Shown here piece by piece: positions 6,729-14,904 of a DNA stretch of 18,563 nucleotides. This DNA comes from GCA-002790365 sp964486645 (GTDB lineage: Bacteria; Bacteroidota; Ignavibacteria; Ignavibacteriales; Ignavibacteriaceae), in the NCBI GenBank assembly GCA_964486645.1, contig CAZAOG010000048.1, forward strand, positions 1 to 18,563. The letters are read 5' to 3'. How positions within the stretch are numbered: the first letter of the stretch is position 1; every line of letters begins with the position of its first letter. The position numbers and the translations under genes were made by a program. Below the pieces are notes generated by a model. The model did not search any database. It was not told the DNA's origin and was given only the letters and a program-made list of their open reading frames with translations.

Positions 6729-7595
6729 ATGTTATTCATAGTAGCCATTTTAGCAGCGGTTGTAGCGTATGTAATTTACACTACAACAAAAAAAAGAGGG
6801 CAGCGACAAGAATCAAATCTTGCGTTGATGGGTTTCTTTGCAGCAATACTGATTGCCTTTATTCAAATATGGACAGTTATTCCTGCAGGTAATGTTGGAG
6901 TAATCGATTTTTTCGGAAATGTCAGCGACAAAACTTTACTGCCGGGCGTAAATTTTGTCAACCCCTTGGCAAAAATTGTAAAATTTGACGCACGGACCCA
7001 GGAAATAAGGGAAGTAATGGATGTTCCTTCTAAAGAAGGATTGAGCGTACAATTGGAGATAAGTCTGTTGTACAGCTTAAACTATAAAAACGCAAACAAA
7101 ATTTACAAAACAGTCGGCGAAGAATATGTTAACAAGATTGTTGTTCCTCAGTTCAGATCTGTTGTCCGCGGAGTTACTTCTTTGTTTGACGCACAAGCTC
7201 TTTATACCGGCGAAAGAGAAAAATTACAAAGTATGATTAGAAGTGATTTGGAAAAAGTGGTCGGCGCCAGAGGAATTAACATCGAAGCTACGCCGTTAAG
7301 AAGAATTATTTTACCGTCCAGACTAACTGCTGCAATCGAAGAAAAACTAAAAGCCGATCAGGAAAGTCAAAGGATGCAGTTTGTTCTGCTGAAAGAAAAA
7401 CAGGAAGCTGAGAGAAAAAGAATAGAAGCAAAAGGTATTGCCGATTTTCAGGATATAGTTTCTAAAGGAATAAGCGATCAACTGCTTAGGTGGAAAGGAA
7501 TAGAAGCGACGGAAAATCTTGCTAAATCCACCAATGCAAAAATTGTTGTTATAGGTGCCGGCAAAAACGGATTACCCTTAATTCTTAACAATTAA
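6729..7595 (+). CDS. Stomatin/prohibitin (SPFH/band 7) membrane protein
   Basis: A 288-residue SPFH protein. Two hydrophobic N-terminal spans (about residues 2-17 and 32-50) flank a basic linker. The SPFH domain begins at IPAGNVGVIDFFGNV (51-65) and includes the family's LLPGVNFVNPL and a REVMDVPSKEGL segment. It runs to about residue 200, then a charged coiled coil (EKLKADQESQRMQF onward, about 205-245). These proteins form large membrane-associated cages or rings that organise quality-control proteases and membrane domains. Bacterial prohibitin-like proteins often partner FtsH or NfeD; neither is next door. Shine-Dalgarno AAGGAG ends 8 nt before the ATG. It is transcribed alone or with 5999-6451 and is closed by a terminator-like hairpin. 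Confidence 0.9.
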   Translation: MLFIVAILAAVVAYVIYTTTKKRGQRQESNLALMGFFAAILIAFIQIWTVIPAGNVGVIDFFGNVSDKTLLPGVNFVNPLAKIVKFDARTQEIREVMDVPSKEGLSVQLEISLLYSLNYKNANKIYKTVGEEYVNKIVVPQFRSVVRGVTSLFDAQALYTGEREKLQSMIRSDLEKVVGARGINIEATPLRRIILPSRLTAAIEEKLKADQESQRMQFVLLKEKQEAERKRIEAKGIADFQDIVSKGISDQLLRWKGIEATENLAKSTNAKIVVIGAGKNGLPLILNN

Positions 7596-7620
7596 TAAGC
7601 CGGGTCTTAAAAGGTTTCAA

Positions 7621-7678
7621 AAAGGAGAGAAGGCGTCTTTTTTAAAAAAGTTGTCTTCTCTTTTATGATAATTTTTTT
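7621..7678 (+). terminator. Probable terminator after the SPFH gene
   Basis: AGAGAAG (7626-7632) pairs with CTTCTCT (7655-7661). After a 4/4 internal loop, CTTTTTT pairs with AAAAAAG at the tip. ATTTTTTT follows at 7671-7678. It isolates the haem operon promoter from upstream transcription. Confidence 0.6.
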
Positions 7679-7754
7679 GTGAAATAAATTATTTACCGCC
7701 TTTTAAAAACACCTTAATTTATGAGAAATTGATACGTTGCCGAAACAACATTGC

Positions 7755-7768
7755 TGACCAATCGGTCA
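7755..7768. promoter_or_regulatory. TetR-type operator O1 upstream of the haem operon
   Basis: TGACCAATCGGTCA is an inverted repeat with perfect TGACC/GGTCA arms and a 4-bp spacer, the size and style of TetR-family operators. It ends 5 bp upstream of the predicted -33 TTG. Its right half AATCGGTCA matches the right half of O2 at 8 of 9 bases. The likely ligand is the TetR domain of the TetR-HemD fusion encoded in the same operon (inference). Confidence 0.6.
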
Positions 7769-7773
7769 TTAAA

Positions 7774-7804
7774 TTGCAATATGTTTTCTTTTTTTTTATT
7801 TTTG
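7774..7804 (+). promoter_or_regulatory. Bacteroidota-type promoter of the haem operon
   Basis: TTG (7774-7776), a 20-bp spacer and TATTTTTG (7797-7804) match the Bacteroidota consensus TTG-N19/20-TAnnTTTG. Transcription would start near 7811, about 25 nt before the ATG of the first gene. O1 lies just upstream and O2 overlaps the -7 box and start site. Confidence 0.6.
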
Positions 7805-7818
7805 AACTAGTCGGTCAA
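7802..7818. promoter_or_regulatory. TetR-type operator O2 overlapping the haem promoter
   Basis: TTGAACTAGTCGGTCAA is an imperfect 17-bp palindrome (TTGAnCnA/TnGnTCAA). Its half-site AGTCGGTCA (7809-7817) resembles AATCGGTCA of O1. It overlaps the last bases of the -7 box and the expected start site, the classical position for repression. Its centre is about 48 bp from that of O1. Confidence 0.55.
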
Positions 7819-7835
7819 TTTTTTTAAGGTGAAAT

Positions 7836-8660
7836 ATGCAACAGTTTATTGATGTTCTAAATTTTTTATTACCGTTTTTATATATAGCAACATTTATAAT
7901 TTATGCGTATGACTTTGGAAGGGGTGATGACAAGTACGCAAACTCTAAAAGTCTTTTCTTATTTATTACTCTTTTGGTACACATATCTTTTTTAATTTTA
8001 AGAACAATAAAATTCGGACATCCGCCTATAACAAATGTTTTTGAAATCTTTACAATCATTGCTTTCGCCATATCTTTTTCATATTTCATTTTGGAGCTGC
8101 TTACCGATATCAGGGGAACGGGTCCGTTTATTATAATTTTTTCGGTGTTGTTTCAGATAATCTCAAGTATATTTATCCCCGACAAATTTGTTATAATAGA
8201 AGTATTAAAAAACAATCTGTTAGGTTTTCATGTTTTTACTGCACTATTGGGTTATTCGGCAATAACAATCTCCGCCGTTTATGGTTTTTTATATTTGATA
8301 CTATACAAAGAAATTAAACTCAACAAGTTCGGTTTAATTTTTGAAAGAATGCCCAATCTTGAAATTTTAGAAAAGCTTAGTTTTCATTCATCCGTAATCG
8401 GTTTCGCGTTGTTAACACTTGCCATTATAATCGGTGTTATCTGGCTTCCGCAGGCATTCCCCAAGTTTTCGTTCATCGACCCCAAAATAACCGGTACGGC
8501 TCTTGTTTGGATTTTGTACGGTGTCGGGATCTCAAGCAAGGTTTTAGGAAAATGGCAGGGTAAAAAGGTTGTAACGCTTTCCATTGTAGGTTTTATTATA
8601 GCAATACTTTCTACTTTGATTACTAATTTTATATCACACAGCTTCCATTCATTTTATTGA
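7836..8660 (+). CDS. hemX: HemX/CcsA-like cytochrome c assembly membrane protein
   Basis: A 274-residue polytopic protein with about eight hydrophobic spans (for example 8-25, 39-56, 70-90, 97-114, 127-157, 184-203, 219-235, 246-265). It matches the CcsA/ResC/HemX family, which handles haem at the membrane or tunes glutamyl-tRNA reductase levels. Candidate haem-ligand histidines are H132 (GFHVF) and H184 (SFHSS). The Trp-rich WWD loop of true cytochrome c synthetases is degenerate here: only W203, D215-P216-K217 and W225 remain. That favours the HemX branch over a haem lyase. A hemX gene before hemA is known from Bacillus and is common in Bacteroidota-like genomes. It is the first gene of the operon and ends 6 bp before hemA. 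The symbol is by position and family; ccsA is the alternative name. Confidence 0.78.
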   Translation: MQQFIDVLNFLLPFLYIATFIIYAYDFGRGDDKYANSKSLFLFITLLVHISFLILRTIKFGHPPITNVFEIFTIIAFAISFSYFILELLTDIRGTGPFIIIFSVLFQIISSIFIPDKFVIIEVLKNNLLGFHVFTALLGYSAITISAVYGFLYLILYKEIKLNKFGLIFERMPNLEILEKLSFHSSVIGFALLTLAIIIGVIWLPQAFPKFSFIDPKITGTALVWILYGVGISSKVLGKWQGKKVVTLSIVGFIIAILSTLITNFISHSFHSFY

Positions 8661-8666
8661 TTTAAC

Positions 8667-9959
8667 ATGAACATATTAGCAGTTGTAATAAATCATCATA
8701 CCGCGCCGTTAGAAGTTAGAGAAGCTCTACATTTAAATGAAGATGAAGTAAGGATACTTACATTAAAAGCAAAAGAGAAGCTCTTTAGAGAATGTCTTAT
8801 TATTTCCACCTGCAACAGAACCGAAATTTACGGTATACCAAAAGATATAAAAACTCTTCATACGGATATTCAATCCTTTCTTCTTTCCGAAAAACCGGAA
8901 GTGAAAATTTCAAAAACTCACTTTCAAAATTACTCATCTACCGAAGCGGTAAAACATTTGTTCAGCGTCATCAGCGGAATTAATTCACAATTAATCGGCG
9001 ACAATCAAATTTTCAAGCAGATAAAAAATTCGTTCCAAATTGCGGATGATTTGCAGGCGTCCGGATTTTTAATGAGGCATTTGTTTGCGGCTTCAACTCG
9101 TGTGGGTAAAAGAGCAATAACGGAAACGGGTATTTCGGAAGGTGCGGTTACAATCAGTTTTGCCGCCGTTCAATTAATTGAAAAAATATTTTCATCCTTG
9201 GGCAAAAAAACCGCTTTGGTCATCGGTGCCGGAGAAACCGGCGAAATTGCCGCAAAACATTTAAGGGACAGAGGAATAGGCAAACTTACAATAACAAACA
9301 GGACGCAGGAAAAAGCCGAAGCCCTGGCAAAGACATTAAAATGCTCTACTATCCCGTTTGCCGATTTCAAAAATGATCTGAACAAATTTGATATAATTAT
9401 CAGTGCAACAAGTTCCGATAATCTGCTTATTACCAAGAAAGATATATCCGACGTAATGAAAACAAAAAAAGGATCGACCATTGTGCTTATGGATATTGCG
9501 GTTCCGAGAGACATTGATCCCGGGACAAAAACATTAAGCCATGTTTTCTACAAAGACATAGATTCTTTAAATATTATAGTTGAACAAAACTTAAAGAAAA
9601 GACACTCCGAAATTCCAAAAGTAAAACAAATAATAAAAGAAGAACTGGAAGAATTCGGCAACTGGTACAATTCGTTAAACGCTGCGCCGACAATAAGAAC
9701 CCTCCGGGAACACTTTGAAAACATAAGGGCGGAAGAAGTAAAAAAGAATAAAAATAAATTCTCGGAAAGTGAACAGGAAAAACTTGAAATAATAACTAAA
9801 AGAATTATAAACAAAATACTTCATCACCCGACAACGGAATTAAGAAAAGCCGCCGAGATTGAAAACGATTCCGTTATCACCAAAACAAAGGTGGGTATTT
9901 TAAAAGAAATGTTCGGCATAGACCAACATTATTCCGGAAACAAAGAAAAAGATGAATAA
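8667..9959 (+). CDS. hemA: Glutamyl-tRNA reductase
   Basis: Reduces glutamyl-tRNA(Glu) with NADPH to glutamate-1-semialdehyde, the first committed step of C5 haem synthesis. The protein is 430 residues, the usual length. The N-terminal catalytic domain has NHHTAPLEVRE (9-19) and STCNRTE (47-53) with the nucleophile C49. SQLIGDNQI (107-115) is the conserved substrate loop. The NADPH Rossmann motif is GAGETG (187-192). The helical dimerisation domain fills the C-terminus (about 320-415). It lies 6 bp after hemX and overlaps hemC by 8 bp, indicating one transcript. The partner enzyme, hemL, is not in this window. Confidence 0.97.
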   Translation: MNILAVVINHHTAPLEVREALHLNEDEVRILTLKAKEKLFRECLIISTCNRTEIYGIPKDIKTLHTDIQSFLLSEKPEVKISKTHFQNYSSTEAVKHLFSVISGINSQLIGDNQIFKQIKNSFQIADDLQASGFLMRHLFAASTRVGKRAITETGISEGAVTISFAAVQLIEKIFSSLGKKTALVIGAGETGEIAAKHLRDRGIGKLTITNRTQEKAEALAKTLKCSTIPFADFKNDLNKFDIIISATSSDNLLITKKDISDVMKTKKGSTIVLMDIAVPRDIDPGTKTLSHVFYKDIDSLNIIVEQNLKKRHSEIPKVKQIIKEELEEFGNWYNSLNAAPTIRTLREHFENIRAEEVKKNKNKFSESEQEKLEIITKRIINKILHHPTTELRKAAEIENDSVITKTKVGILKEMFGIDQHYSGNKEKDE

Positions 9960-10878
9960 AATTATTATCGGTTCGAGAGGAAGTGAGCTTGCCCTTTGGC
10001 AGGCTAATCATATTAAAAAAGAATTAAAGAAGATTCACAAACAACTTGAAGTTGAAATTAAAATAATAAAAACAAAGGGAGACAGAATTTTAAACAAGGC
10101 TCTTTCAAAAATCGGCGACAAAAGTCTTTTTACAAAAGAACTTGAAGAAGCGCTGCTGAAAAACAAAATAGATATTGCTGTACACAGTTTAAAAGATTTG
10201 GAAACGACTCTTCCGAAAGGTCTGAAGCTATCCGTTGTTACAAAAAGACATCCCGTTGAAGACGTTCTAATTGCAAGAAAGAAAAGAACCACTTTAAATT
10301 CGCTGCCCGAAAACGCCGTTGTTGCAACAGGTTCGCTCAGAAGAAAAAGCCAATTGCTGCATATCAGACCCGATATCACGGTCAAAGATTTGCGCGGAAA
10401 TGTTCCGACAAGAATCGATAAGTTTTTAAAATCCAATTGGGACGCCATTATACTTGCCCGCGCCGGTGTAGAAAGATTGGGGTTACAAAAACATATATCC
10501 TCTTATATAAAAACTTACGAGATCGTTCCCGCGGTAGGACAGGGTGCACTTGGAATTGAAATTAATAAAAACAATAGAAATGCGGAAGCTTTGATAAAAC
10601 CGTTACACGATGAAAACACATTTTTAGAAGTTTCTGCGGAAAGAGCATTCTTAAAAGAAATCGGCGGCGGTTGTCAGGTGCCGGTAGGCGCAAGCGCTCG
10701 GATTAAAACAAACGGATTATATCTAAGCTGCATTATATCCTCGCTTGACGGATCAATCACATATTCCAAACAAATGCGCGGAAAGAAATCGGAGGCAGAA
10801 AAGTTGGGCAGACTAATGGCAAAAGATCTTTTGAACGCCGGTGCAAAAAAAATATTAAAAGAAATATATAAAACCTGA
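9952..10878 (+). CDS. hemC: Porphobilinogen deaminase (hydroxymethylbilane synthase)
   Basis: Polymerises four porphobilinogens into hydroxymethylbilane. The protein is 308 residues, typical of the family. The dipyrromethane cofactor is carried by C241 in GGGCQVPVG (238-246). The catalytic aspartate is D82 in HSLKDLETTLP (78-88). Substrate-binding arginines are in GSLRRKSQ (127-134) and RGNVPTRIDK (148-157). The start overlaps the 3' end of hemA (9952-9959), suggesting translational coupling. The TetR-HemD fusion that uses its product follows 8 bp downstream. Confidence 0.97.
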   Translation: MNKIIIGSRGSELALWQANHIKKELKKIHKQLEVEIKIIKTKGDRILNKALSKIGDKSLFTKELEEALLKNKIDIAVHSLKDLETTLPKGLKLSVVTKRHPVEDVLIARKKRTTLNSLPENAVVATGSLRRKSQLLHIRPDITVKDLRGNVPTRIDKFLKSNWDAIILARAGVERLGLQKHISSYIKTYEIVPAVGQGALGIEINKNNRNAEALIKPLHDENTFLEVSAERAFLKEIGGGCQVPVGASARIKTNGLYLSCIISSLDGSITYSKQMRGKKSEAEKLGRLMAKDLLNAGAKKILKEIYKT

Positions 10879-10886
10879 AATTTAAA

Positions 10887-12296
10887 ATGTATACGACGAT
10901 AAAGAAAAAAACAAACAGGACGGAGAAAAAAAATTTAACAAGGAAAAAGATAATTGATTCGGCTTCTCAGTTGTTTTCTCAAAACAATTACCACGAGGTA
11001 ATGATCGAAGACGTTGCTAAAAACGCCGATATAGCCAAGGGAACGGTTTATAATTATTTCGAATCAAAAGAGGAGTTATATTTCTCCATTATCGAACAAA
11101 AAATGTCCGCACTTACTAATTCTTTAATTGAAAAGATTAAGGTTGAAAACAGCAGAGTCAGCTCTCTTCACACATTCGTTATTCACAATTATATGTTTAT
11201 GATGAAGTACAAAAACTTCTTCCGTATTTATCAAAAAGAGGCGTTCAATAAACAAAACGAACTGTGTAACGAAATAACATTATTGGAAAACCGCTTAAAA
11301 CAACTTTTGATTAATATAATAACGGAAGGAGAAAAAGAAGGGGTATTCAGAAATACGGATAAAAATTTAACCGTTGAATTAATATTGGGCAGCCTGTATG
11401 CGGCCGTAAATAAAGGAATAAATAAAAATTATTCAAAAGAGCGGCTAACCACCGAAAGAGAAAAAATATTCAACTTCATTCTTCAAAGCCTTCATGCAGA
11501 CAGAAATTATACCAACAACCTGCCGCTGCTTGGTAAAACCATTGTAATTACAAGAACGGTTGAACAGTCAAAGGAATCGGCGCTTAAATTTATAAGGTTG
11601 GGAGCGAACACCATTATTTTTCCCACCCTGGATATTGTACCTCCGGATAACTGGAAACCGTTTGACGACGCGGTAAAAAACAAAGAGGAAATAGACTTCA
11701 TTATTTTTACTTCTAAACACGCCGTCGAAATGTTTGTTAAAAGATGCGGGGAATTAAAGATCAATTTTAATTACGATAAAATAAAAATTGTTGCAGTCGG
11801 TAATAAAACCGCATCAACCTGTAAAAACTTTAATATTCCCGTTTCCATAATTCCAAAAATTTTCAGCGGGGAAGGTGTGGTCGAGGAGCTGTCAAAATAC
11901 GATATAAAAAACAAAGTCTTTTTTATTCCGCGTTCCGCTATCGGTAGGGAAGAACTGCCGCACGGTCTTTCGGACAGGGGCGCAATTTTAAAAACAGCTC
12001 AAGCCTACAACGTTACCCTGCCTGATAAAAAGACGGTTGAACGGAACATAAAAAAATTAAACGAAACAAAACCGGATATGTTTATTTTTACAAGTCCTTC
12101 TTCGTTTAAAAATTTTTTAAAGCTTTTGGATATTACGAATCCGTCGTTATATTTTGCACCGTTTGATGTTGCTTCAATAGGACCGACTACCAAAGGAGCT
12201 ATCGAATCAAGAAACGTAAACGTAAATGTTATACCGGATGAATTTACAATTAAAGGTCTGGTAAAAGCCATAGTTAACCATTATAAAAAATTATAG
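10887..12296 (+). CDS. hemD: TetR-family repressor fused to uroporphyrinogen-III synthase
   Basis: One continuous 469-codon frame. Residues about 17-63 are a TetR HTH: KKIIDSASQLFSQNNYHEV, then the recognition helix region IAKGTVYNYFESKEELY (49-65). Residues about 70-203 are a helical TetR ligand/dimer domain. After a short linker (204-214), residues 215-465 are HemD, which cyclises hydroxymethylbilane to uroporphyrinogen III. Its motifs are VITRT (220-224), FTSKHAVE (274-281), GNKTAS (305-310), FIPRS (346-350), FTSPSSF (401-407) and SIGPTT (430-435). There is no stop or in-frame ATG at the junction, so it is not two overlapping genes. The fusion sits 8 bp after hemC without a clear Shine-Dalgarno. 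TetR-style palindromes at the operon promoter make autorepression likely (inference). A porphyrin or tetrapyrrole intermediate could be the effector; this is untested. Confidence 0.93.
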   Translation: MYTTIKKKTNRTEKKNLTRKKIIDSASQLFSQNNYHEVMIEDVAKNADIAKGTVYNYFESKEELYFSIIEQKMSALTNSLIEKIKVENSRVSSLHTFVIHNYMFMMKYKNFFRIYQKEAFNKQNELCNEITLLENRLKQLLINIITEGEKEGVFRNTDKNLTVELILGSLYAAVNKGINKNYSKERLTTEREKIFNFILQSLHADRNYTNNLPLLGKTIVITRTVEQSKESALKFIRLGANTIIFPTLDIVPPDNWKPFDDAVKNKEEIDFIIFTSKHAVEMFVKRCGELKINFNYDKIKIVAVGNKTASTCKNFNIPVSIIPKIFSGEGVVEELSKYDIKNKVFFIPRSAIGREELPHGLSDRGAILKTAQAYNVTLPDKKTVERNIKKLNETKPDMFIFTSPSSFKNFLKLLDITNPSLYFAPFDVASIGPTTKGAIESRNVNVNVIPDEFTIKGLVKAIVNHYKKL

Positions 12297-12317
12297 AATG
12301 ATTTTTCGGAGATAAAT

Positions 12318-13370
12318 TTGAACAATTTAAAAAACGATTTGTTTTTAAGGGCTTGCAAAAGACAACCCGTTGAAAGAACACCTGTTTGGATGATGAGACA
12401 GGCGGGACGGTTTTTACCCGAATACAGAGCAGTAAGAGAAAAAACGGATTTTTTAACATTGTGCAAAACCCCCGAACTTGCTTCGGAAGTTACCATTCAG
12501 CCTGTTGATATTATAGGTGTTGATGCGGCAATAATTTTTTCGGATATACTTGTTATTCCCGAAGCAATGGGAATGAAATTAGAATTAATTGAATCGAAAG
12601 GACCTGTATTCGAAAAACCGGTCAGAACCGAAATTGATTTTAATAATTTAAATAATATCGACCCTTCTGCCGATTTAAAATATGTGTTGGACGCCGTTTC
12701 GCTGACAAAAAAAGAACTGAACGGCAGGGTCCCTTTAATCGGATTCAGCGGTTCGCCTTGGACTTTGTTAACATATATGGTTGAAGGAGGAAGTTCTAAA
12801 AATTTCTTAAACGTAAAAAGCATGCTTTATAATAATCCGAAGCTTGCACACGCTGTTTTGGATAAACTGGCTTCGGCTGTTGCCGATTATCTCTCTGCAA
12901 AAATAGAAGCCGGCGCGGACGCGGTACAAATATTCGATACCTGGGGCGGTGTTCTTTCTCAAAAAGATTTCAGAGAGTTTTCTCTTTATTACATCGAAAA
13001 AATTATTGCAAATATTAAACGTGACGACCAACCCGTAATTGTCTTTGCCAAAGGCGTTCATCATAGTTTAAAAGAAATAGTAATGGCCGGCGCTGATGTT
13101 GTAGGCGTTGATTGGACGATGGAATTAAATGAAGTAAGAAATGAAATAGGAAATAAATCGGCTATCCAAGGAAATATGGATCCGGTAATGTTGTTTGCCG
13201 ACAATTCGGGAATAAAAGAAGAAGTTAAAAGAATTTTGGATTCGTTCGGAAACGGAAACGGGCATATTTTCAATCTCGGTCACGGCATTTTACCCTCTAC
13301 CGACCCGGACAAAGCCAAAGCATTTGTAAATTATGTAAAAGAAGAAAGTGTTAAATATCATACGGATTAA
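12318..13370 (+). CDS. hemE: Uroporphyrinogen decarboxylase
   Basis: Removes four carboxyls from uroporphyrinogen III to give coproporphyrinogen III. The protein is 350 residues, normal length. Family signature 1 is PVWMMRQAGR (22-31), with R27 and R31 binding substrate acetates. The catalytic aspartate is D76 in IFSDILVIPEAMG. The conserved PWTLLTYMVEG and FNLGHGILPSTDPD segments are present. The start is a TTG at 12318: GGAG (12308-12311) lies 6 nt before it, and the next in-frame ATG falls inside signature 1, so it cannot be the start. It is 21 bp after the tetR-hemD stop. Confidence 0.96.
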   Translation: MNNLKNDLFLRACKRQPVERTPVWMMRQAGRFLPEYRAVREKTDFLTLCKTPELASEVTIQPVDIIGVDAAIIFSDILVIPEAMGMKLELIESKGPVFEKPVRTEIDFNNLNNIDPSADLKYVLDAVSLTKKELNGRVPLIGFSGSPWTLLTYMVEGGSSKNFLNVKSMLYNNPKLAHAVLDKLASAVADYLSAKIEAGADAVQIFDTWGGVLSQKDFREFSLYYIEKIIANIKRDDQPVIVFAKGVHHSLKEIVMAGADVVGVDWTMELNEVRNEIGNKSAIQGNMDPVMLFADNSGIKEEVKRILDSFGNGNGHIFNLGHGILPSTDPDKAKAFVNYVKEESVKYHTD

Positions 13371-13373
13371 ACG

Positions 13374-13406
13374 AGAAACCCGGTTTCTTTAAGAAACAGG
13401 GTTTCT
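13374..13406 (+). repeat. Palindromic repeat / nested hairpin between hemE and hemN
   Basis: AGAAACCCGGTTTCT (13374-13388) is a perfect 7-bp-arm palindrome around a central C. It nearly repeats at 17230-17244 with central G. Here it is part of a larger fold: AGAAACCC (13374-13381) pairs with GGGTTTCT (13399-13406), and GTTTC (13383-13387) pairs with GAAAC (13393-13397). It could modulate the mRNA or be a small dispersed repeat. No T run follows. Confidence 0.7.
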
Positions 13407-13422
13407 AAATAAGGAAGCACCT

Positions 13423-14799
13423 ATGTTTGAAATTGATCTTGAACTTATAAAAAAATACGATAAACCCGGTCCGAGGTACACAAGTTATCCTACGGCCCCG
13501 CACTTTAACGAAAGCTTTACTCATCAAGACTATCTTGACGAAATTATAAAAACAAATTATGGCGAAGGTCTGCCCGACCTTTCCCTCTACTATCATCTGC
13601 CTTATTGCGATACACTCTGCTACTTCTGCGGGTGCAATATGCTTGTTACAAGAAACAGAGACAGGGTAAAAGAATATATATCCTATGTTAAAAAAGAAAT
13701 AGATTTACTAAGAACATATCTTTTACCGGATAGAAAGGTTTCCCAACTTCACTGGGGCGGCGGAACTCCCACACATTTGCGTCCCGACGAAATAAACGAT
13801 TTGGCTTCTTACATAAGATCATCTTTTAATTTTAATGCCGATTCCGAAAACGGATGCGAAATAGATCCCAGAGATTTAACGCGGGAACACCTTGAAGCAC
13901 TCAGAAACAACAACTTTAACAGAATAAGTATGGGGGTTCAAGATTTTGACGAAAAGGTGCAAAAAGCAGTAAACAGAATTCAGTCGGAAGATATCACAAG
14001 ACAAACCGTTACCTGGGTAAGGGAACTCGGATTCAGCAGTATAAATCTGGATTTAATTTACGGACTTCCCTTTCAAACTCTTCATTCTTTTGCCGAAACG
14101 GTTGATAAAATAATAGATATTTCTCCCGACAGAATAGCGGTTTTTAATTACGCTCACGTACCATGGATAAAAAAACACATGGCTTTAATTCATGCGGATG
14201 ACATCCCTAAACCCGAAGAGAAATTGGATATTTTGAAAATGACAATTGAAAAATTAACCGCAGCCGGTTTTGTGTTTATTGGAATGGATCACTTTGCCAA
14301 ACCGGATGACGAACTTGCAATTGCATTAAACGAAAAGAAACTGTACAGAAATTTTCAGGGCTACAGCACTCACGCCGGAACAGACCTTTATTCAATGGGA
14401 ATCACGGCTATAAGTCAGCTTAAAAATATTTACACGCAAAATTTTAAAACCGAAAAAGAATATTATAATTCGTTGGATAACGACACCCTGCCTATTGCAA
14501 AAGGTTTTAAGCTCAGCGATGACGATCATCTGCGCAGAGATGTGATAATGAAATTAATGTGCAACTTCGAACTCGACATGAAAGCAATTGAAGAAAAATA
14601 CAAGATTGTTTTTAAAGATTATTTTTCCTGGGGAATGAAAAATCTAAAGCAATTTGAAGACGATAATCTCGTAAGCATAGAAAATGATAAAATTACCATC
14701 ACCGAAATGGGCAAGCTTCTTATTAGAAACATTGCCATCAGTTTTGATAAATATATTGAAAACAAAGAGGATACCGCAAAGTACTCGAAAACAATTTGA
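13423..14799 (+). CDS. hemN: Oxygen-independent coproporphyrinogen-III oxidase (radical SAM)
   Basis: Converts coproporphyrinogen III to protoporphyrinogen IX without oxygen, using a [4Fe-4S] cluster and S-adenosylmethionine. The protein is 458 residues, the length of true HemN. The N-terminus carries the HemN-specific KYDKPGPRYTSYPTAPHF (11-28). The radical SAM cysteines are CDTLCYFC (C62, C66, C69), followed by C71. The glycine-rich HWGGGTPT and the C-terminal HemN domain (about 360-445) are present. A full-length HemN tail separates it from HemW-type haem chaperones. Shine-Dalgarno AAGGAAG lies about 6 nt before the ATG. It is 52 bp downstream of hemE, with the palindromic hairpin between. 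Confidence 0.95.
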   Translation: MFEIDLELIKKYDKPGPRYTSYPTAPHFNESFTHQDYLDEIIKTNYGEGLPDLSLYYHLPYCDTLCYFCGCNMLVTRNRDRVKEYISYVKKEIDLLRTYLLPDRKVSQLHWGGGTPTHLRPDEINDLASYIRSSFNFNADSENGCEIDPRDLTREHLEALRNNNFNRISMGVQDFDEKVQKAVNRIQSEDITRQTVTWVRELGFSSINLDLIYGLPFQTLHSFAETVDKIIDISPDRIAVFNYAHVPWIKKHMALIHADDIPKPEEKLDILKMTIEKLTAAGFVFIGMDHFAKPDDELAIALNEKKLYRNFQGYSTHAGTDLYSMGITAISQLKNIYTQNFKTEKEYYNSLDNDTLPIAKGFKLSDDDHLRRDVIMKLMCNFELDMKAIEEKYKIVFKDYFSWGMKNLKQFEDDNLVSIENDKITITEMGKLLIRNIAISFDKYIENKEDTAKYSKTI

Positions 14800-14806
14800 G
14801 GCAGCA

Positions 14807-14888
14807 ACAAATGACAAATAAATTCTATGGTTCAATTACCAAAAACTAATTTTTTTTTGATTGTTGTTTCTTGAAATTTGTTATTTGT
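14807..14888 (+). repeat. Inverted repeat in the hemN-hemH gap
   Basis: ACAAATGACAAAT (14807-14819) is complementary to ATTTGTTATTTGT (14876-14888) at 12 of 13 bases, and a G-U wobble completes it in RNA. The 56-nt loop holds a run of nine T at about 14850-14858. It may reduce read-through or mark the remnant of a small mobile repeat. Confidence 0.5.
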
Positions 14889-14904
14889 AACTTTTAATTT
14901 AATT

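Noticed and set aside
13374..13406. CRISPR-like or terminator reading of the hemE-hemN palindrome
   Set aside because: Only two copies 3.8 kb apart with genes between, so no array. No T run follows and hemN continues the operon.
14878..14904. Upstream TTG start for hemH
   Set aside because: It adds nine non-conserved residues and lies in the right arm of an inverted repeat; the ATG at 14905 gives the canonical N-terminus.
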